Source: Membranipora membranacea (Eukaryota; Bryozoa; Gymnolaemata; Cheilostomatida; Membraniporidae). From it: a DNA stretch of 64,000 bases. The notes under the pieces were generated by a model. The model had not been told where the DNA came from and did not search any database. It saw only the letters and a program-made list of their open reading frames with translations. The stretch lies in assembly GCA_914767715.1 (NCBI GenBank), contig OU612066.1:27004283-27068282 (forward strand). The letters run 5' to 3'. Positions 1 through 13,490 of this stretch are shown one piece after another (the first letter of the stretch is position 1; each line of letters begins with the position of its first letter). The translations under genes and the position numbers were made by a program.

Positions 1-292
1 TGATACACTCCACTTAATTCAGACCACCGCTTAATAAATTTTTTAATAAGAAATTGACTGAGTGGAGACAAATCAACTTCATATTATGTAGCAGCTGCTG
101 ATCTCTGCTTTTCACGTGTTCATTACTCCCCTTCTCAATGACGCATCTCAATTTACTTGCGAATTTGTGATAGACTGTAAACATCCCAAGGTATTGTAAG
201 AAAACCAACTTCTTTGTGGACAAAACACAAAAAGTTTTCGTTTGTCCATTCAAATATCAGTGCCATTGTTTATCATCTACTCTTGCTCATAG

Positions 293-3200
293 ATGGTTGG
301 TATGAACATAATGATATACATACAAAATGAGATGCACATCAGAGACCCATCCATGGTACACATACACATAGCCTATGAGAAGCAGAGAGAAATGATGCAA
401 AGGCTCTCTGCAGCTTATAATCTAACCTCTGAAGCTCCTGGTGAAGGAATCGCTGAGAGGATCAGGAAACAGGTTGAGAAATCTGAAGAGGTCAGTCAGA
501 ATGTTATCCTTCCTTTATGTTTGAGATGAATATTAACAGTTTTACTGCAAGTTAATTCGCTTTCATTTACTTCCTTTGTTTTCATTGCTGGTGACCCCTT
601 ATTGTGGTAGGTGTTTGGTGCTGCTTCTGCAACTGTTTTTTATCTAGCCATTGTGTTAACTCTGATTGGTTGGGTGGATTGGATTAAATCAATCAGAAAT
701 TGCCTCTAGCTGCAATTTTCTTCCCTTCGGTTACAAGAATCATAATTTTAGGACCCTATATATTATGTCTACAGCTTTATTCATTGGCATATTACAGAGA
801 TCAGATGTGGTAGTGTTAGACATCTTATTGACTCTAGTAAAGGAGATAAAGATTCCTGATGTTATGAAGGATTCTGCAATGGGTCAATCTCGTAGAGAGA
901 TGTAAAACTGTGTATGATATGATCATAAATCTTCTTGATACGGATTTTGACTCTGGTATCATTGGGAACTGTCGGTGAGTAATGCACGTGCTTGCTGCGT
1001 TATTGTGGTCACAGCACTGTTCTAGGCAGACAAGTTTGACTCTTCAAATTGAAGAATATACACATGAATTCATCTCTAGCACAGTCAGATATGCATTTAG
1101 GTCATGTCACTATTAATTTAAGATGGGCTGTGCCAGCTAGTTGAGCGCCTGAATCAAATTTTGTGGTTTGATGCCATGTCACTTAACTGTCAAACCCTTA
1201 TGACTAAAGTCACTAGTAGAATGCAAAATTACTAACAGTGCATCTTTCATAGTGTGTTTCTTCTAATCTCTGTGCGATATCATTTTCCCAGTAATATGTG
1301 GGCACAGCTAGAAGTGAAGAAGCTGTATGTGGAACATGTGATCATACCAGTAAACCAGGAGAGACAAACTAAACAGAACTTCAACCTCAAATCTCTTATA
1401 ACAGTAAGTACAATGAAAGTCTTATGCTTTAATAACATGACAGGGTTGAACCAGACAAATTTAAATAAACCAACTTCTATGGATAGAGCCGCAAGTAGTG
1501 GCGGGTTCTGCATGTCCTATAAGTCAGCTTGTATAGAAAGTTCAACCAGATATTCATTACTGACATCATACCTGGGTAAATAAGAAGTTGCATTCCCTAG
1601 AGCAGATGATTCCTTCTCCCTTCGATAAATCTCACCAAAAACAGCCTCAACTACAGCAAGTCTGCCGTGCTGTATAATTTGTTGCACTTTTTTAAATGAA
1701 ATCTTGGAAAACAAGCCTTATTCTACATATTTGCAATTTTTCTATAGGAGGTGACAGAGACAGATTTCAGCACACATGAAGCATTTGAACAGATTGTCAA
1801 GTTTCTACGTAAGACAGTGTCTGATGAGCTGAGGGCTCTATATCCGTAAGTTTTTTTTTCTCACAATTCAAGGCTTATTTTTAGGCCAATTGGTGTAGAG
1901 AGAAAGCACTATTCCATTGTCAGCATTTAGAGAATTCTTAATACCGAACCTACTTTGGAATGCTATAAACAAGACCAACTTCATTTCGATCATCTGTTCA
2001 GGAAGGTCATTACCCAAACCTTCTATAGACAGTTTTCTGAGCTCTGATTTAGGCCTCAATTCCGAGTTGTCCTCTCTCCAGTTTGGTACTTTTAACCCAC
2101 GCCGCATAGGAAAAACGTGCTGCAAAGAGGGTTATCTTGTAAACCGCTTATAAGACGATAAAAATTATTTTTGTTTCAGAATCTACAACATTGAAAACTC
2201 ATATAGACATAGTTTGGGAAATAATTTTTGTATTTGGATAGTCAATTATAGCATTTTCTGCCTGTTTTGGGGACAATTTGGCAGAATTTTTCACGAGTTT
2301 CGTCACTAAAATTAAGATTTATCAACATTCAAGCCTCCAATGATTTGGAAACCCTGTCTCACAGGGTTTTCAATGGTGCAGACTCTGAATCTAAAATCAT
2401 TTTTATCCTAACATATGCGGTTTTCAAGATAACCCTCTTTCAGCAGGTTTTTCCTATGCGGCGAGGGTTAAAAGTACCAAACTGGAGAGAGGACAACTCA
2501 GAATTGAGGCAAAAATAAGAGCTCAAAAAACTGTCTATTAATTTACATTCTTTGATAATCTGTTAGTTTCTATTGATTTAGTTTTGTGAATGTGTTTGTA
2601 GGAAATGTCCAAAGAAGTGCTTTTATTGTAATGAGGTGATCGACTCCCCAGTCAGATTGAAGTGTAATCACATCATGTGTTACAACTGCGTGCAGGAGGT
2701 AAAGTTATGTGCACAAGAGAACTGCGGTAAAGAGATCAACGAGGAATCCATAATAGAACTCGCATCTGACAATATCGAGTAAGCTTTCATCATATCCCTA
2801 TCAACCATACCAATCTTGGTGTACGTCTGAATAGTCTAGTAATAAATACACAGCCCAGAGAACTAGAGCCTTTGTAAGCCACCCTTGAGTGAAGTCATTT
2901 AGAGCCAATTTAAGTCAGTTTACATGTGACTAGAACACATTTAGATGAATATGGAAATATACTCCAGCTCAATGAAATTTGTGATTGACTCAGCTGAAAG
3001 CAAAACAGCCATGATCTCAGTTGACCTAGCAAGATCTATCTTGATTAGTATGTTAGGCACTTTGATGAACTGATCTGGGTTAAAGAAAAAAGAAATTAGG
3101 ATTAGTTTAGAGTATTTGGTAATTTCCCAGTACAATTCACAAATCAATATTAGATTGCCATTACTCTATGTTTTAGGAAACAAAAACTAGATTCATTTAA

Positions 3201-6200
3201 GAGTTTCAGAGCTCGTATGAATGCCTTCTTCATGCACTTCATCTCGGAGGTAGTATTTACTGCAGAGTCACGACCAGCTGATGAGATAATGCACTGGTTA
3301 CTCCAGTGTATAACCTCAGATAAAACTACAAGACAGCTCAGTCTGTTCAACTCACAAGAAGTTGTCGATCCCAGCCCTGTTCTCAGGTATGTTTTTTGTA
3401 TTAATCTAGTCGTCTGTTATGCATACTTCATCCAATGGTCTTAGAAAGGACAGACACTCGCATGGCTTGTTAGATAATAAGTTGTTCATTTCCCCTTAGT
3501 TGGATATGCTCAAATGTATGCGCTGTACTAAGGCTTTCAAAATATAAAACAATGAGATAAAACTTAAACGATTGCTGCCACAGCTGAGCTTTGCCAAGCA
3601 GAGCCACCAGTAAAGATTTTAAAAAGAGATTTGTGGCATCAAAACATCTAGCCAGTAGCTTTGCGTGGAGTTAATATGAGCTCTCAAAAAGTAGGGAGTA
3701 TCTTTTTCCCTTAAACTGTTGACCACTTTGTAATGTATACATCTGTTTCACAGATTATGAAATGTCTCATGTTTACGGATTTTTACAGGTCATTCCTACT
3801 GAAGCTGTTACTAAGATGTGAACAGAGTGAGACTGTCATTGAAAGTCTCAATGATATGCTTGCCTCATGGAGAGACAAACCTAAACTACAGGTTCAAACC
3901 ATGGTACTCTTCATGAACTGTCACAAGGTATGTTAGCAATAAGACATGCTAGCTTTGTTGCACCTGAGCCGTCCCATCATGATAACAATGTGTGTGACTA
4001 GAAAACAGTGTCAATAGAAGGATCTTGTCTCATGGAAGTGCATCGTAGTTGTTTGCTGGTCAGTAGATCGTTCATCGCTGTCATCATCATCATCATCGAC
4101 AAGCGGAAAGACCAACTATCATCCTTCAAATATTATCTGGGTTTTCACTAAGTTTCAAGGTAATTGATTGTATCGTTTCAGGACTTACATCCACCATCGC
4201 CGACCGCTGGTCAGCTGCAGAATGTGATATCAGATCCAAACACATTACAGCTCATTACTGAAGAAGTTACTGAACTACCTGTTATGCTTCTCACCCAGTT
4301 AGCTGATGTACAGGTAATTATCACATCACAATGATTCAGGAAGTTTTGAATAGTTACTTTGTTATGAAAGTTTCATACTGAAAACTAAAAAGTTCCATAG
4401 ACTTATTGTTCACTGTCTCCAAATTGGATGGAGCTTTTGTATTCAACTAACTCCATCCTGATTGGAGTTCTCAGCCGTTGAGCTTGGAGTGAATATTTTC
4501 CACTCATTCATTTGTGACCCCACAAATCTGTTAGTGATTATCTCCACATCTTTGACTTACAATCTTTATCGAACTCACTGATTATTACTTTTCTGTAGGC
4601 TGTTGTTATTTATCCACAGAAGTCATCCATACAATGAAGGTTAAGAGTTTTACTTACCTTGTGCTATTTCAATTACTTATGTTTAACAGGTCTTCATCAA
4701 CAACATCACTGAAATAGTACTCGACAGTAAGAAGACTTCCCAAAGGCTGGAGCAGGAATTTCAAAATTTCTTACTTGCGGCCAACCAATCTGGAAACTTT
4801 CAAATCAAGTATGTATTGTGATATAAATTTGAATGTGGATTATCTCAATTCCTTGCTCTATCAGTCATTAAACCAAGCCACATCTTTCTCAAAACATTCT
4901 CTAAGAAGTATTCTCATCATGCATTGAGTGTTTTCAGAAATTGAACTCAAGCAAGTCCCATTCCGCTCATTCTGAAAAGATCAATGGCCAATTGCCAGCA
5001 AGATTTTTAAAAGATGGTTCAAGTCCATGAAGCTATGAGTTCCTTTGTAAAATTTGTTTTAGTTTCCTTGTGGTGAGACAGTTGCTCTCTGAAGGAGGTG
5101 AGAGTTACGTTAATGATCTTATCAACTCTCCCTATAACTATCTAATACCAATGAACATTAAGAGAGCTCTTGAGGACTTCACTGTAGCAGATACACTGTC
5201 CATATTTGGAGGTGATTCATATAAGAAGGTCAAACAATCATTAGAGAATAGCTTTGTGCACTTCACAAAGAGGGACAGGTTCTCTGAAGCCCTGGAAGAG
5301 ATAAAGGGACAGGTATGTGCACGAGAATACTGATTGAAGAGAATTGAACACAATGGACTGCATGTCAGGGGTGTCTAAGTCTATATTGTAGACAGATGTT
5401 TCAACATCACAGATATATTTTGTTTTGAAATAACCAATCAAAAGAGATTCAACTAACGCACTGTCATTTGGTGAATTGCATGGCTTTAAATTTGTCTTAC
5501 TCATTCTATATTATTATTTAGGCTGTTTCTTTTGAATTTTGCTGCATCAGGGTAGTGCTCAAAAAAGAATTTCTTGGCTGTACAGTGCAGTATTGAATTA
5601 TTATAATGGCAGCACTGCTTGCCTTCTCTATTGCTTATTTCGGTTTCTGAAAACCTGTCATTCTTACTGATGCTTTACAAATATTACAGACTAAAGATCA
5701 TATACTACTGTGGGGTGTCTTCACTAGAATTACTCGTACTATGGTGTCTAAATCTCCAGTGCCAAAAGAAATCAGAGATGCAATCAAGAGCAACCTCAGG
5801 CGGAACATGAACCCCAAGAATATTGTAGGTTTTTATTTTTGAATATATCTTTGTAACATTTGTGAGATATTTTACACCAGATGTTGTCTGTTTTTCAGCA
5901 ACCACCATCAGGACTGCTTATGAATGAAAAGAGATTTTTGAGTAAAGTTTTGTTTATAAAAACCTTCCACCAATACTACTGATAAGTTATTGAAACGTTT
6001 TTGAGCAATCACGGTCCGAAAAGAAACCCTCTGGCCATTACCATTCCTAACTCAGCAATTTTTTATCAGGATATGCTCGAGTTTCTGTTGAGAGACACAC
6101 TAAATGAGGAGATGGATTTAGTACAATCACGAGGGGTGAACCTGTCTATGCTAGTTCTTCACATGTACAAATGTCTGTCAGGGGATGAGACAAAAGGAGA

Positions 6201-9200
6201 TCTGTATCCACTCGCTGAGATCATCAACGACCCTCACAATTCTGCTGTAAGTTGTTATTTGACATAATTTATATGCCACTGATTATTTCTTCTGGAGAAC
6301 ATGCCAATATCAATCATGCGCTAGCTTCCACAACCAGCTGGTTGGCCTTATGACAATGCTAACTATTTTAGGTTGTCGGAAGTCTCACTAAATTCCTTTT
6401 TTTATCTTCCTTACACATGGTTGTTACTCAATCTACTGTTTCTGCTGAGTAGAATTTTATCATCCTCTCTAGACTCACCCGGCATAGACTGTTATCAAGT
6501 TTTAAGTTTCTATTCTTCTTTATTGCAGACTCATTTCTTCCCAACAATGCCTGACAATCAGTATGAGCTTATTGGTGCTAGTGGTATTAACGTAGGAAAA
6601 TCATACAGTAAGTACAATGCCTTTTACTGATATTATTTTCAATTTATAGGCTTGTGAACATCGGGTAACTGTAAATTGCTGAACAGACTGAACAGCTGAA
6701 CAGAATTTCTCAGACTACTATTTGTTTGATTCTTAACATGATTGGCTAATTTTGCATAAGCACGGACAATTCTTTATATTCTTCTCATTAAATTATTTAT
6801 TTTAAGTTTGCATTCACCTTGGTTTCTTTCAATTTTATGCACAGCAAATTTTTTGGCATTACACGACTAGTGAATGGATGGAAAATAGCCCCCCCCCCCC
6901 CCCTATAAACAAAGCTTGTTAAGACTGGCTAGATGGAAGGTTGAGCTGGATAATGTTTCTGGTATCCAATTTCCAGAACACCATCAGATTTTGTCATAAT
7001 TGGCACATTGATTGCTTCATTTGCTTGCCCTAAATTGGTTATATTAGGTGCCAACAGGAACTTAGTGACTCATCAAATCATTTGGTTAGGAGGAATGTGT
7101 CTGACAAGTGATAGTCAGCCAGGGAAATGATAACAATAATAATAATTTTAGTCTGAGAAATTCTGTTCAGCTGTTCAGTCCGTTCAGCCTGTTCAGGGGT
7201 TGTATAGCTTTTTGTAAGAGTATATGTAAAGTGCACAGTCTTTTGAAACTGTAGAGATGTGAGGTGAATATTTATCTTTCAGTAGCTCTTGCAACAGGGG
7301 ACAACTGTTAGCTAGATTTGATGACCTGTTTTATCATTATCAATTGAAATCGCCTATCCTAGTTGTCTGATTGTCATCCAAGTTTTCAATTCTGTTCAAG
7401 CGGGCCAACATGGTGTTTATGTGATATATGTTACATAAAGTCGCAAAAGATGGACATCTATCATCATTAATTTCATTTAATTAATTTTTCAGAGTGTCCA
7501 AATGGTCATCCCTACTTCATCGGTGATGTAAGTGTCTACTATATAATGATAATCTTAAACTACTGCTGCCACACAGCGAAATGGGTGCTTACTGAATTCT
7601 GTATAGCTCCCAACTAATAAGGCTGCAATCTCAGTATCGTCACCAAATGAGCAAATAATTTCACCAACGGATAGACAAAATCAGCGTATGATATTAATTA
7701 TCTACCAGTATCATGTGATGTAGTTATTGTCTTACTAGTGGAAATTAATTACTGGCATCAGCTAGTGCTAAATTTCATGCTCTGGTTTTGAAGATAGGTT
7801 TGTGCAAATTATTTGCCTATTAGGTGCAATTCTGAGATTAAAGTCTCATTTAGTTATCTTGGAGCTATACAGAATTCAATGAGCACAAATTTGCCTGAGT
7901 GGCAGCAGTAGTTTAAGGTCCAATGTCTTTAAAACCATAACAAGGCCCTCATTTGTGTAACCTTTCATGATGTTTTTTCTATGGGTGATGCTGATAGCAT
8001 ATGTTTATGGTTGTGTTGTCGCTGGCCCAAGATAATTGACAATGACTTTTTTGCAAGCTGATGCACTGAATCTCAATGACGGACACCATAACTTTGTTTG
8101 TTGTTAGTGTGGAAGGCCTGTACAGCGTACACAATGTCCTATTCCAAACTGTGGCCTATTTATCGGCAGCACAGGACAGTATGGCCAGTCAGCACAGGGG
8201 AATACTCAAGTAGCTACAGGTGACAGGTCAGTATCAAGCTGTCTTCTTTTTTGCTACATGCTTCATTGTTATGTTTACAGTGCGGTAGACCGTGGGTGGA
8301 GGATAACTGTCGCACATGCGGAGCCATTATTGGCGGTAAAGGTCATAAAGAGGCCACAGGAAACCAAGCAATCCAAGCCAATGATAGGTAAAATAATTTG
8401 ATTGTATTATGAATGACTCCCTTACCTAATCAATCGTACCCTATGCTATCTAAACCGGGCCTCAAAAACTCAATCCTCATTTCAATCTCAATCAAGTTTT
8501 CTGAACATTTCATCAGATTCAATGATGTTAGTTACTACCACTTACTACTTAGTTGACTGAGGCGCGTGGATCATTTTCATGAATACAACCAACCTAATTT
8601 ATCCATTTTTGTTCAAATTCGGTACCTGCTATGAAACTCTGTCCTACTAGTTTCGAGCAAATTTAGCTTTTACTAATACTGATTACATGTATAATACAGA
8701 GCGTTATCAAGGTTTTCAGCTACGATTGACACAAAAATGGCAATCTTCAGCTATTCATTACTCATTCAAAACCTTTTTACCTGTAGTGCAATGAAGAGTA
8801 AGCCAGCACACATACTGGGCGCTCACTCCACAAGAGAAGGACCTCTACCTGAAAGAGAACTAAGCTCACTCTCGTGTGCAATACTGAGACTACTCACACA
8901 CCTGGCCATGTATACATCATTCCTTGTCAACAAGCGCGCAGTGAGTAAAACCACTAATGCTGTAATATTGTTTGACTAAGATCCCAGAATGTTGTGTTGT
9001 CGGGAATCATACATCTAGCCTTCTCTTTAGTTTACCTCTCTGAATAAAATAACTTGCTACACTTGAGGTTATGTTATCCTCTGGCGTTTGAGCCGCCGAA
9101 ATGTTACTTAGACAAAAGAATCGGCTGTGGCTACACTCTTGGTATTTCACATCATAAATGAATCATTGCAAAATTACAATCAATTCTGCTTCCCTGAAGG

Positions 9201-12200
9201 TTCATTTGCATTGTTGACAGGTTCTGCAAATGATACAGCCGACTCAGCCAGGAGATAATGTGGTCGGATCGTTTATAGATAAACACATACAGATGGACTT
9301 AAAGCACATCGCTCAGTGCTGCAGTGAGAATGCTGACGATTGTCTTCTACTTGTGCACGATATCATCAACAACATGGCTAAAAGTAAGTAAATATATTAC
9401 AACGCATACAGCTTTGAAGGTGGTTTAGTTTGTCTTTTCATTGCATCCCATCTGTAAGGTTCTGTCATGAAGGTTTTATTAGATGAGCTGTGTTTATATT
9501 TCGACATTATGATGAAAAAAATCTATCCCTCATTTGGGAATTCTTTTTTCTATATATCATCATATTTGCTAACCTCAATAGGTCTATGAATTGCCTTTGA
9601 CTTATCTTAATGGGTATCATTGATATTTCGTTTTGTAGGTGTAGGGAATCGTGGGGCTGACAAAATTCTAGACACCATCAACATCCGTCAACAATGGGAA
9701 AAGAACTTTGATCAGAAATACATCAGGCCTACCCTAGATCAAAAGGTAACTAACCTTAGTAATGCTAATCCATGAATGTCATTTGCAAAACCCTGAACAG
9801 TAATGAGAACATAGATAGTTGTAGTCCTCAGACTCATGTTTTCTCAATAACCTTGTTCCTCTACAACTTCCACAACATCCGGAAGAATATAAGTTGACAT
9901 AACATTTTGAAGAAACACAATGTAATGAATCTCACCTAATTGTTTTACAGGCGGATAATATCGAGAGAATGAGCAAAGTCCTGAGGGTGGCTGACAAGGT
10001 TGATATTAAGAGTATACTTGATACTAAAGAGAATCCGATAAACGCTGATAATATGATGTCATCACCTGGTCTGTGGGAGTACAGCAGACCGCTGACTCTA
10101 CCTAGAGTACAGAACAGGCAGCAGGCCGAGGTAAATATACTGATAGTTTAGTGACTATATTGCGCTGTCTTCTCAGTCTCAGGTGGGTTCTAGGTTAACA
10201 CAACTGATCCCTTATCAGAGGTTTTGGAAATAAAGTCTTGTCAGTGTATCCGATTTTGAAAAACAAAGGTTGGGAGGCAATGTTATGTAGCTAAATTAAT
10301 ATAAATTAGGCACCACTAAAATTTCACAAGAGACCTGAATTTCAAATCAAGAGAATGGTGTTAAACCAAATTGTTCAATCTGTGATTGTATTCATGTCTT
10401 GTTCTGTTAACAGAGAGAGCCGTGTCTAAAGAGGGTAGCAGAGCAGTGTGACAAGTTAGTGACAGTACGGTATCTACCAGATATAATACAGCTGAATAAC
10501 CTGCTCAATGACAGGTTCCACAGTAAATACACTAGGGAGGAGGCTCAACACGTACCTATCTCTGAGTTCTGTAGAATGCATGGAACTGAGCTAACGAACA
10601 TAAGAAAACTAGTGGACAGCTTCATACAAGCCTGGAACATGGCTACCACCTTCAGTATGTAAACCTAACAGAACAGATAATAACAGGGATTCTCTGAATA
10701 AAATAAACGGATGGATTTATAGTTATGTTGGAGTTTGATATGTTGATAGTTAGGCTGCTCTTATTCACTAAGCCTATTGAAATCATGCACTTTCATGAGT
10801 AGCTAGAATAAAGAACAATGTCCAATAGTTGAGACGTAGTACAGCTGTGGTAGAACAGCAATGATGTGTGTACTACACCCTGAATTGCATCTTACAGGTC
10901 GGTAAGTAGTGTGTGTGACACGCTTGGGGTAGAAAAGTTTGTCTTGGGATTATCCAGTTAGTAATTGAACAGAACCACTGATATTTGCATTGTAGCTAAC
11001 CTGAAGTTGATGTCAGATCAGTCACCACTGTTTGATTTCCTGTATGACCAGCATGCCGCCGCTGATGCAGACCTCGGCAGGAAACCTTATCTACTAGCAG
11101 AGTGCCTCGTAACCATACAAAACTCTATGATACCAGAAGAAGATAGGTATGCGTCTTTCATTCGAGAACAAATGCACTAGTCTGTGATGGAATTGAGGTT
11201 GAAATGTATCCAGAAAGAGAAAAAGAACGGCGTTCCAGTTTCAATTAATTTATTCGATGATCACCACTGTTGTCCATGATTTATGAGTTGAGAAAGGCTG
11301 TCAGTAGATTAATTTTCATGTCTTTGATTCTTCTCCAGTGAGAGAGTTTCCCTGTCGGCTGTGAGATCCGCTAACGTAATCAACCTCTCAGGGGAAGATG
11401 AGCTTCTGAACCTCATAACTTCTCACTCTGAATATGAACTGAGTGGTGAGACAAGTAAAGACTATGACTGGCCTTCTATAGAGAGACAAGTCATACTCAG
11501 ATATATCAACAATAAGCCCAGGATTACATTCAATAGAGAAGAGATGGCTCACTATGTGTACCAAGAAGATTTCAACCTGCACAACCAGATTCAGGCTATA
11601 GAAGAGTCTCAGGTTTGTTTAGTTTATCCATTAAGGATGTCACGCTTGGTATTATTTTGAGGAATGCTACATTATGTGCAATTGTGCATGCGTTTGGTCC
11701 TAAAATCTTGAATTATTATTCAGGTAAACTAAATGGATTGGCTGCGCTAAGGTTATTAACAGCTTAGTACTTTGTCAATTTTATAGGAAAGATTGTCTGA
11801 CAGGCAACAGAAAGCAATCACAAGCTCACTTGTGAATGCCCCTATAGCTACCCTGACAGACTATCTGAAAAGCCTGACTGTCACTATCAACTTTCTGTCA
11901 ACTCTGCCACACATAGAGCGTGAGGTGTCACTGTATCAGTATATGAGGACCACCCTGGGGCACTCGCCTACCTACCTGTCAGATGACATGACGCTTAAAC
12001 ATGTCAGAGATGTGTGGCTTGTCATCAAGTATACTCAAGTGGAGCAACTCATCAAACGTCAAGAGGTGGGTGGTCTTTACATTGTAAGGTGATACAGTGG
12101 GTGGTCTTCGTATCTTTTTATTGTTGGCGGAAGAAGTGGGTGGTCTCCTCAAAGTAAGGAAATGAGGTTGGTGGTCTCATCGTCATTAAAAATAGCGATG

Positions 12201-13490
12201 GATGTCATCCTCATGATAACTAGCTTTCCAAAAAAAAACTTCCTTGAAAGTTTAATGCCAATATGATTGTCTGCCAGAACATTAACAAATCAGTTTGAGC
12301 AATGCATTACTAAAGCAAATTATTGCTATCACATTGCTCAAAGTTATTGTCTCTCAATTAGACCATTTTGTTCCCAAATCCCTCATTCAGAATGTATATA
12401 GTTACATCGATGAGTGAGTGATGTTTGAACAAGACCGCTGGGTGAACAATCAGATAGCGATTTTGGCTGTTTTAATTTAAGACTCACTCATCTTACTTCT
12501 TGACTTGTAGGAGGCGTTTGATGACATAGTACCTGAGTGTCGGGAGCCCATTACCAAAGAACTCATCACTAGTCTCGACTCTGCAATTATGTTAAATAGC
12601 CCGAGTACCAAACTTCTACTGCATGAGCTCTTCAAGTATATCATCCTGAGGCTTAACAAGGCAGCTATCAAGCAGGACCCCGAAGAAAAAGCCATCAGGT
12701 AACCAAATTGATTCAACGTTCAATGGAATAAAATCAATATTTTGGAAGAATTTTTTTTTTTCTGGTTGAGACATTTTGTATGAATTGTCTTCCAAACCGA
12801 AATTGCTGCCTCTAGTATAGCGGAATTATCTTTCTTTTCGGTATGGGAGATAACTTCAATAACATGTAGTCAGTCTGTGACCTTGTTTGATTACTCAGTA
12901 TAAGCTGATTTCCATAAAGCCTTGAAAGCTATAAAGTAATGGTCCTGGCCATAATTATTGACTAGATACTTGTCAGTGTCTTATTTACTGGCAACAAAAA
13001 ACCATGTAGATCGTAAATGGGTGGCTTTAGGTCTCGGTAATCATGGAGTGATAGAGAGCATACCATGGGTATGTGTCTTTGTTGTTAGTTATTTCACTCA
13101 AGAGGCTCAATTGATAAGGATAAAATTGTCAGCATTATAAAACAAAATGGAGGAGTAGACATATTTCCTGATAGATACCACGTTGATGAACATATCCCTG
13201 GTCCATCAGTCAAGACCACAAACAAAATCAGAACAATCGATATTATTATACTGTTTGTTACAAGACAAGCCTGTGAAGTTTTTAATATAACTTCTTGGCG
13301 TTTGGTTTTCAGTTTGAGAGATGCTCTGAATGGTTTTATATACGAAAGAGCCAATGAACATGATGAAGACAGAGCTATGGAGATAACTATGGAGCTACCA
13401 AAACTACCAGAAGAGATACAAGTACAGCATGCTGCCAAAACCTGGTCTCATATATGGCAGCGATGTAACTTCTGGTTACAAGATCAGTAA
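293..13490 (+). CDS. RNF213: RNF213-like giant E3 ubiquitin ligase, C-terminal part (5' partial, 27 exons)
   Basis: Exons read by eye: 293-490, 798-974, 1292-1403, 1748-1845, 2602-2778, 3177-3386, 3789-3927, 4182-4313, 4690-4808, 5063-5312, 5690-5824, 5899-5941, 6056-6246, 6529-6607, 7493-7527, 8108-8226 or 8281-8387, 8787-8940, 9221-9383, 9639-9745, 9951-10130, 10414-10654, 10996-11146, 11339-11612, 11787-12065, 12511-12698, 13313-13490 (stop TAA). All have GT-AG borders and agree in phase, except for a one-base slip inside the second exon. About 1,360 residues are encoded. The order is a RING finger, a helical stretch, the TMPD motif, the RZ finger starting CPNGHPYFIGD, and the long C-terminal domain ending in SLRDAL and W-x-I-W-x-R. 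This order matches the C-terminal third of vertebrate RNF213 (about 5,200 residues). The family is a cytosolic AAA+ ubiquitin ligase that coats bacteria and lipid droplets; the AAA+ core would lie upstream of this window. Exons 12 and 13 are the least certain boundaries. Confidence 0.9.
872..882 (+). other. Single-base frameshift inside an RNF213-like exon
   Basis: The exon 798-974 reads openly in the frame set by the upstream exon up to about 872 (ending in IPDVMKD), then continues in the +1 frame as LQWVNLVERCKTVYDM up to the donor. The next exon needs exactly the phase that the +1 frame gives. One surplus T in the TT at about 872-873 would explain it. It may be an assembly error or a real inactivating change. 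Confidence 0.75.
1868..2542. repeat. Fold-back (inverted-repeat) element in an intron
   Basis: An arm at about 2023-2148 is repeated in inverted orientation at about 2429-2538, both ending in a TAGACAGTTTT-like terminus. The interior has no credible gene. The same terminus occurs in the inverted repeat at 18960-19436, which suggests a dispersed non-autonomous DNA transposon family. No target-site duplication could be fixed. Confidence 0.65.
2602..2778 (+). other. RNF213: RING-finger exon of the RNF213-like gene
   Basis: This 177-bp exon encodes CPKKCFYCNEVIDSPVRL, then KCNHIMCYNC, then CAQENCGK. That gives paired Cys, then Cys-x-His-x2-Cys-x2-Cys, then a last Cys pair, the spacing of a C3HC4-type RING. 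The last pair is spaced x4 instead of the usual x2, so the fourth zinc ligand pair is atypical. In RNF213 the RING is not strictly required for ubiquitin transfer, because the RZ finger and E3 module can also act, so relaxed spacing here may be tolerated. Confidence 0.8.
6676..7196. repeat. Inverted-repeat element with CTGAACAG repeats, in an intron
   Basis: The left arm (6678-6717) with repeated GAACAG/CTGAACAG units is matched by the reverse complement at about 7150-7196. A run of 15 C lies inside at 6889-6903. No reading frame of note; MITE-like. Confidence 0.6.
7493..8387 (+). other. RNF213: RZ-type zinc finger exons, with two alternative second-half exons
   Basis: Exon 7493-7527 carries the CPNGHPYFIGD half of the finger (Cys and His ligands). 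Two exons then follow, both starting with CGRP. Exon A (8108-8226) encodes CGRPVQRTQCPIPNCG with a C-x4-C pair and a Gln/Gly-rich tail. Exon B (8281-8387) encodes CGRPWVEDNCRTCGAIIGG with the usual C-x2-C pair. Both start in phase 0 and end in phase 2, and only 54 bp separate them. Joining A to B would shift the frame, so a transcript can use only one. RZ fingers occur in RNF213 and ZNFX1; in RNF213 this finger is needed for ubiquitylation of bacterial lipopolysaccharide. Confidence 0.85.
7559..7912. mobile_element. TTAA-flanked MITE between the two halves of the RZ finger
   Basis: Terminal inverted repeats of about 58 bp, starting ACTACTGCTGCCAC, are directly flanked by TTAA at 7555-7558 and 7913-7916. 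TTAA duplication is the signature of piggyBac-type elements. No coding capacity in 354 bp. It lies in the intron just upstream of the alternative RZ exons. Confidence 0.75.
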
